Part shown: positions 1 to 6,477 of the stretch, piece by piece
Numbering within the stretch: position 1 is the first letter of the stretch
How the letters are laid out: every line of letters starts with the position of its first letter
Source: Prevotellaceae bacterium UBA5903
GTDB lineage: Bacteria > Bacteroidota > Bacteroidia > Bacteroidales > Bacteroidaceae
Length of the DNA stretch: 6,903 nt
Direction of reading: 5' to 3'
Assembly: GCA_002431845.1 (NCBI GenBank)
Contig: DJEH01000095.1
Span: forward strand, 1 to 6,903
The notes under the pieces: model-generated
Told to the model about the DNA's origin: nothing
Database searches by the model: none
The model's input: only the letters and a program-made list of their open reading frames with translations
Translations under genes and position numbers: made by a program

Positions 1-44
1 ACTGAAAGCAAACATTTAAGATGCGCCACAGAAAGTGCTTCAAA

Positions 45-77
45 TGTGAAAATAAAAAGATCCATTTATTAATTTTG
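45..77 (+). promoter_or_regulatory. Candidate Bacteroidetes-type promoter of the RelA/SpoT gene
   Basis: TAATTTTG at 70-77 matches the Bacteroidetes -7 consensus TAnnTTTG exactly. TGTG at 45-48 is a 3-of-4 match to the -33 element TTTG, with a 21-bp spacer. This would start transcription near 84 and leave a leader of about 20 nt before the ATG at 103. No Shine-Dalgarno sequence precedes that ATG, as is usual in this phylum. The -7 element is directly visible; the -33 assignment is weaker. Confidence 0.5.
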
Positions 78-102
78 AACACCTTCTTACACACGTAATG
101 TT

Positions 103-2319
103 ATGCCAATGAGTGACTTGAAGACAAATCCTGCAGAACGCAGCCACTTTATGAGTGCGCTGCTTGCTATATATCGCAACGAGCATGTGCGTCCGCAACA
201 CCAAGAGGCACGCAAACTTGCCGATTTCATAACAAGTGCTATCGAAACAAACCCATCCGTTATGCGCAACGAGTTTGGGCTGAGCCGGGTGGTACTAGCA
301 ATACAAGCCATGCAACTGGCTATTGAAGAAATTGGACTACGCGGCCATGCACTCACTGCTTACCTGCTTAGAGCCGTGGTGAGCCAACCTTCGCAATGCG
401 AACTCGTTGAACGATACTTTGGCAAAGACGTGGCAAACACGCTTAGAGGCTTTTTGAAAGTTGAGGCTATTGAGGTGAAAACCGAGGCTATGCGAACCGA
501 TAACTTTCGGAATCTATTAGTGTCGCAAGCAGGCGATATGCGCATCATATTGTTGCTCATTGCCGATAGTGTGAACCTTATGCGCCACATCCGTGATGTG
601 GAGAACATTGAAGCACAACGCAAGGTGTCGGTCGAAGCTGCCTATCTTTATGCTCCATTGGCGCACAAACTTGGTCTTTACAAACTCAAAAGCGAACTTG
701 AAGACCTTAGTTTGAAGTATCTTGAACACGATGCCTACTACATGATTAAGGAAAACCTCAATGCTACAAAGCGAGCACGCGATGCCTATATTGAACGTTT
801 CATCGCTCCTATACGCCAAATGCTCGATGCAGAGGGGTTGCACTATCACATGAAGGGACGCACCAAGAGCATTCACTCCATCTGGCAAAAGATGAAGAAA
901 CAGCAATGTGGCTTTAATGGTGTGTACGACTTATTTGCCATTCGCATCATTCTCGACTCGCCTCTTGACAAGGAAAAGGAACAATGTTGGAAGGTATTCT
1001 CGCTCATTACCAACAAGTATGAGAGCAACCTAAAACGCTTACGCGACTGGCTTACTGTGCCTAAAAGCAATGGCTACGAAAGTTTGCACATCACTGTAAA
1101 GGGACCTGAGGAAAAATGGGTGGAAGTACAAATCCGCACCGAACGCATGGACGAAATTGCCGAGCACGGATTGGCAGCCCACTGGCGCTACAAGGGTGTA
1201 AAAAGTAGCGGCGGAGGGGTAGACTCGTGGTTGGCTGATATACGTTCGGCACTTGAAACGGGCAATGACGGACTGCTTACGCAAAGTCTATCGTCAGACC
1301 TTAAGGAGCAAGAGGTATATGTATTCTCGCCCAAAGGCGACCTATACCGTTTGCCACCACACAGCACTGTGCTCGACTTTGCCTATACCATACATACAGG
1401 CGTGGGCAACCGCTGCGTGGGCGGACGCATCGATGGAAAAAACTACTCTATACGACAACCGCTCGAAAGCGGACAAACGGTTGAAATACTCACATCGAAC
1501 ACGCAAAAGCCTAAGCCTGAATGGGTGAACATTGCGCAATCTAACCACGCACGCTCAAAAATCAGAGCTGCCGTGCGCGAACTTACTGCGGGCGAGATTG
1601 CCTTGGGCAAAGAGACGCTTGAGCGCAAGATGAAAAACCGCAAAATAGACTATGACGAGGCTATCATTAACCAGCTTATCAAGAAACTTGGCTACAAGGA
1701 GAGCTTTGATTTCTTTAAAGATCTTGGCGATGATAAGATAGACATCAACCGCGTTATTGACACCTATACAGAGCTTAGCAAACGCGAACAAGGCATTGCC
1801 GACAGAGCCGCCACACGATCGGCTGAAGAGTTTAACATGGAAAGCGAAGTGGGCACAAGGACTAAGGGCGACGACGATGAGTTGGTGATAGGCAAAGACC
1901 TTAAAGGACTCGACTACCAGTTGGCACGTTGCTGCAACCCCGTATATGGCGATGACGTATTTGGATTTATTACGGTGAGCGGTGGCATTAAAATTCACCG
2001 CACCAATTGCCCCAATGCACCGGCATTGCGCCAACGCTTTGGCTACCGCATTGTCAAGGCTCGTTGGGCTGGCAAGGGGCAAGGCTCTTATCCTATCACA
2101 CTACACGTGGTGGGCAATGACGACCTTGGCATCGTAAACAACATCACCTCTATCATTGCCAAAGAAGAACATATCATGCTGCGTAGCATCAACATCGACT
2201 CTAACGATGGATTGTTCTCGGGCATACTCACCATCCTTGTGGACGACACACAACGGCTTAACGGATTAATAAAAAAGCTGCGCACGGTTAAAGGCGTAAA
2301 AGCTGTTAGCCGCAGTTAG
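103..2319 (+). CDS. relA: RelA/SpoT-family (p)ppGpp synthetase with degenerate HD hydrolase domain
   Basis: Makes the stringent-response alarmone (p)ppGpp from ATP and GDP/GTP in the cytoplasm, presumably on stalled ribosomes. The 738-residue length is normal for a long RSH protein. Domain order: HD-like domain (about 20-200), synthetase (about 235-365), TGS (about 403-464), helical region, zinc-finger/CC domain with Cys610-Cys611, His632 and Cys636, and ACT (about 662-738). Synthetase residues are present: Arg253 and Lys255 in GRTKSIHSI, Asp276 in YDLFAIR, Tyr325, and Glu341 in VEVQIRT. The hydrolase metal site is not: the usual HD..ED is Arg90-Ala91..Ser94-Gln95, the usual HP is Ser61-Arg62, and only the later Asp (Asp155, in IADS) survives. 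The protein should therefore be synthetase-only, needing a separate hydrolase elsewhere in the genome. The synthetase switch motif is RLRD (312-315), close to the RXKD of bifunctional enzymes rather than the EXDD of E. coli RelA. ATG 103 follows an in-frame stop at 76; ATG 109 is an alternative start. Confidence 0.96.
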   Translation: MPMSDLKTNPAERSHFMSALLAIYRNEHVRPQHQEARKLADFITSAIETNPSVMRNEFGLSRVVLAIQAMQLAIEEIGLRGHALTAYLLRAVVSQPSQCELVERYFGKDVANTLRGFLKVEAIEVKTEAMRTDNFRNLLVSQAGDMRIILLLIADSVNLMRHIRDVENIEAQRKVSVEAAYLYAPLAHKLGLYKLKSELEDLSLKYLEHDAYYMIKENLNATKRARDAYIERFIAPIRQMLDAEGLHYHMKGRTKSIHSIWQKMKKQQCGFNGVYDLFAIRIILDSPLDKEKEQCWKVFSLITNKYESNLKRLRDWLTVPKSNGYESLHITVKGPEEKWVEVQIRTERMDEIAEHGLAAHWRYKGVKSSGGGVDSWLADIRSALETGNDGLLTQSLSSDLKEQEVYVFSPKGDLYRLPPHSTVLDFAYTIHTGVGNRCVGGRIDGKNYSIRQPLESGQTVEILTSNTQKPKPEWVNIAQSNHARSKIRAAVRELTAGEIALGKETLERKMKNRKIDYDEAIINQLIKKLGYKESFDFFKDLGDDKIDINRVIDTYTELSKREQGIADRAATRSAEEFNMESEVGTRTKGDDDELVIGKDLKGLDYQLARCCNPVYGDDVFGFITVSGGIKIHRTNCPNAPALRQRFGYRIVKARWAGKGQGSYPITLHVVGNDDLGIVNNITSIIAKEEHIMLRSINIDSNDGLFSGILTILVDDTQRLNGLIKKLRTVKGVKAVSRS

Positions 2320-2340
2320 ATATGCTCTTTACCTATATAA

Positions 2341-4659
2341 ATGACAAGTGAAATAAACATTGCACTTAGCACACGGCACAATCTATTTCAAGCCATACGA
2401 TGGACAATTTTACGATTGCTCATCGTATGGCTTTTTGCATTCACTGCTAAAGCACAAACATTAGGCATTGCGCCTCATCCAGAGCAATTGATGTTTGGCT
2501 TTACCGAGCGCTTGCAACAAAGCAATGAATCACTTACATCGCTGAGCATTACACTCTCGGCACAAGCCAACACTAAATGGCAACACTCGCTTAATTGCAT
2601 TTCAACCCTTTATATTAGGCAAAACATGACTACTCGTCGCCGTGGAGTAATTATGCGCTATATCCCCGACATGTTTGAGCTTGAACATGGTAGCCACAAC
2701 TACCAGAGCGAAGTGCAAATGCGTGTGCAACACCGCGCTCCTGGAACTACCGACTGCAAGGTGGTAGCCTATCACACCAATGCACGCTATCAACCTGCCA
2801 AACACTTTCTTAACATAGGACGCTTCTGCTTTACAATATACAACGAAACGCTCTTCACTGGCAACGTGCTAAGCCCATTTCATAAACGCAATAGGCACTT
2901 TTACCACTACGCCTACTCGTTTGCGCTTGCTGCTACCAACACGCAACCTGCCACCTACTGCATAAGAGTAACACCACGCTTTAGCAACGAGCAATTGGCA
3001 AGTGGCACTATCTATATCAACCAAAAAACTGGTGCCGTAGTAAGCTTTAAACTTAAGTTTAGAAAGCAGTTTACATTCTACAACATTAACGCTCGCATGG
3101 GGCTCAACGGCTACGCTATGCTTGTGCCTGAACGCATGCGCATCGTGTCGGACTTTAACTTGCTTGGCAACCATGTTCACGAGATATACAACATATTGGC
3201 ACACCACACTTTTAGTCATCTAACACCCAATACTTCAAAGCGCTCCGCACGTCTTGACTTCACTCCATTCTGCCAAATGCGCCTTGATACTACGCAAATT
3301 ATTACCTCACAAGCCTACTTTGACTCTATACACCCCTACCCTCTCCGGCATGCCGAAACACAACAACATGGCCAATGGGCTGATAACATTTTACTTAATG
3401 ACTCATTGCCTCCATTACCAACCGACTCGCTGGGCAAATGGAAGCTGATAAAAGAAAACAAACGAACAAATAGCAACCGCACTCAAAATATTCTGCTTGA
3501 ATCTCATGCGTTTAACCTCAGTAACAATGGTGCTGCACGCATAAAGTTGCCACCCATCTTTACACCCTCAATGGTGCAATGGAGTGGTACACGAGGGGTG
3601 TCGCTCAAAACAAGATTTGTGCTAAGTTTTACCCCAAAATCTAAACAAAATGAGGGCGAAGACTTATTTAACTTCAGACCTATGGTAGGCTATAGTTTTA
3701 AACAACGTCAGGTGTATTGGGAAACCCCTATGACCCTTAACATACTGCCCAAAGTGAATGGCACACTATTGTTTACTGCTGGCGGCGGCTCGCATAGCTA
3801 CAACAACGAACAGGCTGAAGAACTGAACCAAAAACTTAAAGACATCGAAAGCTACGACTCGCTACTCAATGTTATCAACGAATATGGCTTTCACGATTAC
3901 CGCGACAAATATGCCAATATAGACTTTTCGATTGAGCCACATCCAGGCGTCACACTCACACTTGGCAGTCGATACCACCGACGTACACTCATCTTATGGA
4001 ACGATGTGGCACAAGCAGCAGGATTTGTTCGTAGGCTAACAACCATCGGGCCAAGCATACAATTGCAATGGACACCTGCGCAATATTACTATAGGCAAGG
4101 CAACTATCGCATTCCTCTGTTTTCGCACTACCCCACTTTTTTACTGAAATACGAGCGTGGTTTTGCCTTGGGAAATGGGCAAACAAGCTACGAACGCATC
4201 GAAACAGATGTGCGGTATCGCTTGCCACTCTATGCGCTACGCACGCTCTACTTTAGAATGGGTAGTGGATTTTTTACCAGACGACACAAACAATGCTTTC
4301 TCGACTACGACTATTTTAGATTTTACTATATGCCACAAGGTTGGAACGACGATCTTACGGGCGAATTTCAACTACTCAACCCTCGTTTCTACAACGAATC
4401 GCGCTACTATCTGCGCCTCACCACTACTTACGAAAGCCCCATGCTAATGCTTTCACGTCTGCCCCAACTATCGCGTATCATTCAGCGCGAAAGGCTCTAT
4501 CTTAACCTCTTGTCGGTTAGAGCACTCGCCTTTTATGCCGAAACAGGTTATAGTATAAGCACTCATCTCATAGACCTTGGCCTATTCACATCTTATGCCC
4601 CTGGACGCTCTTGCCACGTAGGATTTAAAGTGGTATTTAGGCTGTTAGACGAGCAATAA
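2341..4659 (+). CDS. DUF5686-family outer-membrane beta-barrel protein
   Basis: Predicted exported outer-membrane protein of unknown molecular function. A signal peptide is visible: hydrophobic stretch at about 21-36, then AKA with likely cleavage after Ala38. DUF5686-like features follow: a YIPDMFE segment (107-113), LSPF (177-180) before an aromatic HFYHYAYSF run, and a TPRFSNEQLASGTIYI block (211-226) as in the N-terminal half of that family. From about 410 to the end, the sequence alternates short aromatic/hydrophobic strands with polar turns, Tyr-, Phe- and Arg-rich, as in a beta barrel, ending VGFKVVFRL plus four residues. Many relatives begin with a carboxypeptidase-regulatory-like domain; none is evident here. 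It starts 21 nt after relA with no terminator between, so an operon is likely. The ATG is preceded by TATATAA rather than a Shine-Dalgarno sequence. The family call rests on recalled motifs, not a profile search. Confidence 0.8.
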   Translation: MTSEINIALSTRHNLFQAIRWTILRLLIVWLFAFTAKAQTLGIAPHPEQLMFGFTERLQQSNESLTSLSITLSAQANTKWQHSLNCISTLYIRQNMTTRRRGVIMRYIPDMFELEHGSHNYQSEVQMRVQHRAPGTTDCKVVAYHTNARYQPAKHFLNIGRFCFTIYNETLFTGNVLSPFHKRNRHFYHYAYSFALAATNTQPATYCIRVTPRFSNEQLASGTIYINQKTGAVVSFKLKFRKQFTFYNINARMGLNGYAMLVPERMRIVSDFNLLGNHVHEIYNILAHHTFSHLTPNTSKRSARLDFTPFCQMRLDTTQIITSQAYFDSIHPYPLRHAETQQHGQWADNILLNDSLPPLPTDSLGKWKLIKENKRTNSNRTQNILLESHAFNLSNNGAARIKLPPIFTPSMVQWSGTRGVSLKTRFVLSFTPKSKQNEGEDLFNFRPMVGYSFKQRQVYWETPMTLNILPKVNGTLLFTAGGGSHSYNNEQAEELNQKLKDIESYDSLLNVINEYGFHDYRDKYANIDFSIEPHPGVTLTLGSRYHRRTLILWNDVAQAAGFVRRLTTIGPSIQLQWTPAQYYYRQGNYRIPLFSHYPTFLLKYERGFALGNGQTSYERIETDVRYRLPLYALRTLYFRMGSGFFTRRHKQCFLDYDYFRFYYMPQGWNDDLTGEFQLLNPRFYNESRYYLRLTTTYESPMLMLSRLPQLSRIIQRERLYLNLLSVRALAFYAETGYSISTHLIDLGLFTSYAPGRSCHVGFKVVFRLLDEQ

Positions 4660-4660
4660 A

Positions 4661-4675
4661 CTCCTTGAAGAGGAG
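4661..4675. terminator. Small hairpin in the convergent intergenic gap (weak terminator candidate)
   Basis: CTCCT..AGGAG forms a 5-bp perfect inverted repeat (a sixth T-G pair is possible) starting 1 nt after the stop of the DUF5686 gene, in the 80-bp gap between two convergent genes. On the + strand no T-run follows directly; the nearest is at 4692-4697. On the - strand the stem is followed by TTTATT, but that lies inside the opposing gene's end. A terminator role is guessed from position. Confidence 0.25.
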
Positions 4676-4739
4676 AGGTATAAATCATTATGTTTTTTAT
4701 ATTCTTATTAGGGGGCTTAAATTACTTATCAGTATATCA

Positions 4740-5648
4740 TCAGCGAAACAACATTGTTATCAAGGGTATTGTGAGTATTGACCCTATAGTTGTTATAAAC
4801 GTTATCTCGGTCATGAGCGATGGGTTGCGACCATATTTCATGCAAAACATAGTGCCAAAAGACGCAACAGGCATCGCTATCACTACGGTGTTGATATTGT
4901 TGATAATATCAGTTACACCACATAACTTAAAAAGAAAATAAACAAACAATGGTACAACACCAAGACGCAAAACAGATGATACATATACCACGGGCGAACC
5001 GATAATCTCTTTTAGTGGTAATCGAGCCATTGATGAGCCTATAATCATCAATGCAGCAGGCACAGTTATATTACCAACCATGGTCATCGGACGTGCTATC
5101 AAACTTGGTATATGCACTCCCATAGCCACAATAAGTGCGGCTATAAAAGCTGCTATCATAGCAGGCGAAAACAATACTTTTGGATTGAGATTTTTAATAC
5201 TATATTCTCCTTTCACAAGCATTACGCCTGCGGTAAATATAAAAAAGGTATTGGGCATATTGAGTAATGCTGCATAGAATATAGCTTTAGGACCAAATAT
5301 TGACGATACAATAGGATAGCCTATAAATCCAACGTTGGCAAACATCAAGGCAAATCCTATAATACCTTGATCGTCGCGATTTCTGCTTATAAGCCGTGGC
5401 ACCCAAAAACCAAATATAAGCAAAATGAAGTAAGTAAGAAACCCTATGCCTAAAAGAGGAAGAATAAAAGTGCGATCGGGCAAGTCGTCGCCCATAACCG
5501 AAGAAAGAATAAGTGCTGGGCAAGTAATGTCAATAACTATTGACGAAAGTTTCTGATCGAATTTAGCGCCCATGTAGCCCAACTTGCAAAGAACGTAGCC
5601 TAAAACAACGATGATAAACAATATTATCATCACTTCAAGATTTTCCAT
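4740..5648 (-). CDS. AEC-family transporter (auxin efflux carrier-like permease)
   Basis: Inner-membrane permease of 302 residues, the usual length for the AEC family, which exports or exchanges small organic anions in bacteria (malate and related acids are known substrates of some members). About ten hydrophobic segments are visible: roughly 4-24, 37-52, 60-82, 95-118, 122-145, 158-178, 188-207, 218-238, 250-270 and 280-300. The two inverted halves carry matching broken-helix motifs: ITCPALILSS (41-50) and TVPAALMIIGSSMA (195-208). Family-like polar/proline helices are MFANVGFIGYPIV (102-114) and AMPVASFGTMF (258-268). The substrate cannot be told from sequence. The gene converges on the DUF5686 gene with an 80-bp gap. 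It is separated from upstream wbuC by 250 bp with hairpins and its own promoter candidate, so it is probably a single-gene transcript. ATG at 5648 follows an A-rich leader without a Shine-Dalgarno sequence. Confidence 0.93.
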   Translation of the reverse strand: MENLEVMIILFIIVVLGYVLCKLGYMGAKFDQKLSSIVIDITCPALILSSVMGDDLPDRTFILPLLGIGFLTYFILLIFGFWVPRLISRNRDDQGIIGFALMFANVGFIGYPIVSSIFGPKAIFYAALLNMPNTFFIFTAGVMLVKGEYSIKNLNPKVLFSPAMIAAFIAALIVAMGVHIPSLIARPMTMVGNITVPAALMIIGSSMARLPLKEIIGSPVVYVSSVLRLGVVPLFVYFLFKLCGVTDIINNINTVVIAMPVASFGTMFCMKYGRNPSLMTEITFITTIGSILTIPLITMLFR

Positions 5649-5676
5649 TGTTGTTTAGCTTATTTATAAGTGGGTG

Positions 5677-5684
5677 CAAACTTA
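5677..5684 (-). promoter_or_regulatory. Candidate -7 element for the AEC transporter gene
   Basis: Read on the - strand this is TAAGTTTG, an exact match to the Bacteroidetes -7 consensus TAnnTTTG. It lies 28 bp upstream of the ATG at 5648, giving a leader of about 20 nt. I see no good TTTG -33 partner at the expected distance, so the promoter may need an activator or the site may be chance. A second - strand match, TAATTTTG, lies further upstream at 5722-5729, inside an inverted repeat. Confidence 0.4.
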
Positions 5685-5704
5685 CACAAAAAAGTTGATA
5701 GAGC

Positions 5705-5735
5705 ATTGCTAAGTAGGTGCTCAAAATTAATTTTG
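5705..5735 (+). promoter_or_regulatory. Candidate + strand promoter inside the intergenic region
   Basis: ATTG at 5705-5708 (3 of 4 to TTTG, TTG core intact), a 19-bp spacer, and TAATTTTG at 5728-5735 form a well-spaced Bacteroidetes-type promoter pointing toward the 3' end of wbuC. A second TAATTTTG follows at 5738-5745. No coding gene lies downstream on this strand within the window, so any transcript would be a noncoding or antisense RNA. The stretch is very A/T-rich and the -7 matches may be accidental, since they form part of an inverted repeat. Confidence 0.25.
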
Positions 5736-5757
5736 AATAATTTTGAAGACCTACTTA
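5710..5757. repeat. Imperfect inverted repeat upstream of the AEC gene (hairpin 1)
   Basis: Arms 5710-5729 and 5738-5757 pair at 18 of 20 positions around an 8-nt loop (5730-5737). The outer part is AAGTAGGT (5711-5718) against ACCTACTT (5749-5756). Two mismatches follow, then TCAAAATTA (5721-5729) against TAATTTTGA (5738-5746). Nested in it are a 16-bp perfect palindrome (5721-5736) and a tandem 10-bp near-repeat, AATTTTGAAT then AATTTTGAAG (5729-5748). It lies just upstream of the AEC -7 candidate. It could be an operator for a dimeric regulator, an RNA hairpin, or a terminator component. The symmetry is seen; the function is not known. Confidence 0.7.
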
Positions 5758-5764
5758 AATACAA

Positions 5765-5812
5765 AATCTCTACTACCAACTCATTATCTACAATGAATTG
5801 AGAGTAGAGATT
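5765..5812 (-). terminator. Strong hairpin downstream of wbuC, likely terminator (hairpin 2)
   Basis: Arms 5765-5785 and 5792-5812 pair at 18 of 21 positions around a 6-nt loop (5786-5791). The outer ten pairs are perfect: AATCTCTACT against AGTAGAGATT. Read on the - strand, 87 nt past the wbuC stop, the stem leads into TTTGTATTTAAG, a moderately T-rich tail that fits a Rho-independent terminator for the polysaccharide-side transcript. The + strand tail (TTATACGTTT) is less convincing. Stem and loop are visible in the sequence; termination is inferred. Confidence 0.5.
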
Positions 5813-5837
5813 ATACGTTTAGCAAGCAGCAATAACA

Positions 5838-5883
5838 TTCAACATTCTTTTCAAGACATCCAAGGCTAATTGGGAATGTTGAA
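5838..5883. repeat. Inverted repeat just after wbuC stop (hairpin 3)
   Basis: TTCAACATTC (5838-5847) and GAATGTTGAA (5874-5883) are perfect 10-bp inverted arms separated by 26 nt. A smaller CCAA/TTGG pair (5860-5863, 5870-5873) is nested at the right side. On the - strand it begins 15 nt after the wbuC stop codon. No T-run follows, so it looks more like a 3'-UTR structure or binding site than a terminator. It is the third such element in the same gap. Confidence 0.6.
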
Positions 5884-5898
5884 AAAGCACGCAATAAC

Positions 5899-6381
5899 TT
5901 ATTCAGTTTTGGCTTTGAGTGTATCTAAAGCCTCACTTCCATCTTCCCCATACCTGCCATCTTTAGCCTCAAATATCACGCTAGGTTCTATCACCTCCAC
6001 CGTGTGCCAAGCACCTTGGGGTATCTCACAACCATATTTTGCTTGCGCAGGACAAAGACGGATACGCTTAACCTCACGATACTCTACCTTTCGAGCAACG
6101 TCCTGTGCATCTATACCCTGTTGAAAGTTCTCCGAAGAGGCCTTCTCATACGAAACAAATTCCTCATAAATCACTTCGTCCATCTTGCCGCACAGACAGA
6201 TAACGGTCTCGGTACTATTAGGATGCCGATGGATGGGCACAACAGTTCCCGGCAACAGAGCATTTAGCATGCGTTGACTGTTGTCTGCCGCAGATGTGCG
6301 CAGGTCATAGTTTTTACGCAAGCGTGGGTTTTCTGTGGCTTGCTCAAAGAGTTTGCCCAAAAAGTCTTTTTCGAATTCCAT
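5899..6381 (-). CDS. wbuC: WbuC-family cupin-fold metalloprotein
   Basis: Small cytosolic single-cupin protein of 160 residues, typical of the WbuC family, which is named from O-antigen gene clusters and has no established reaction. Cupin motif 1, G(X5)HXH(X4)E(X6)G, is matched exactly from Gly45 to Gly65, giving metal ligands His51, His53 and Glu58. Motif 2 is IPQGAWH (120-126), supplying His126. The closing FEAKDGRYGED (137-147) resembles the family's FE.K.GPY ending. No signal peptide or membrane segment is seen. It lies 96 bp downstream of a polyprenyl-phosphate sugar-phosphate transferase on the same strand, which fits a role at the end of a surface-polysaccharide operon, perhaps handling a nucleotide-sugar or sugar intermediate (inference). 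The start at 6381 has an A/T-rich leader and no Shine-Dalgarno sequence. I saw no clear promoter in the gap from 6382 to 6477. Confidence 0.88.
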   Translation of the reverse strand: MEFEKDFLGKLFEQATENPRLRKNYDLRTSAADNSQRMLNALLPGTVVPIHRHPNSTETVICLCGKMDEVIYEEFVSYEKASSENFQQGIDAQDVARKVEYREVKRIRLCPAQAKYGCEIPQGAWHTVEVIEPSVIFEAKDGRYGEDGSEALDTLKAKTE

Positions 6382-6477
6382 AGATTTTTAAGTGTGTAAA
6401 AACACGTACCCTATAAACCATACAACCATTATGTCTGTACGATTTGTAGAATCCGTGCTCCATGTTGTTTCTTTTTG

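Noticed and set aside
21..98. A 25-codon + strand reading frame starting at ATG 21 and containing a CFKC motif.
   Set aside because: It overlaps the relA promoter candidate, has no translation signal or recognisable family, and is within chance length. The other left-edge frames are too short to identify an upstream gene's tail.
1555..2082. A 175-codon open frame on the - strand opposite relA.
   Set aside because: It lies wholly inside a well-supported conserved gene, shows no domain, and looks like a codon-bias shadow.
4690..4941. An 83-codon + strand frame downstream of the DUF5686 gene.
   Set aside because: Most of it is antisense to the C-terminus of the AEC transporter; the hydrophobic look comes from the complement of membrane-helix codons.
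5711..5812. Invertible (phase-variable) promoter flanked by inverted repeats, as known in Bacteroides capsule loci.
   Set aside because: Each pair of arms closes a 6-8 nt loop, too short for a site-specific inversion segment. No matching outer pair or invertase gene is seen.
5710..5883. CRISPR array or MITE.
   Set aside because: The three elements are not copies of one repeat with spacers. No target-site duplication or transposase-like ends are visible.
5870..6267. Two + strand frames (5870-6124, 6004-6267) opposite wbuC.
   Set aside because: They are antisense to a cupin gene with clear metal-binding motifs and have no recognisable domain of their own.
6394..6405. GTGT/ACAC hairpin upstream of wbuC.
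   Set aside because: The stem is only four base pairs in an A/T-rich gap; there is no basis to call a terminator or riboswitch.
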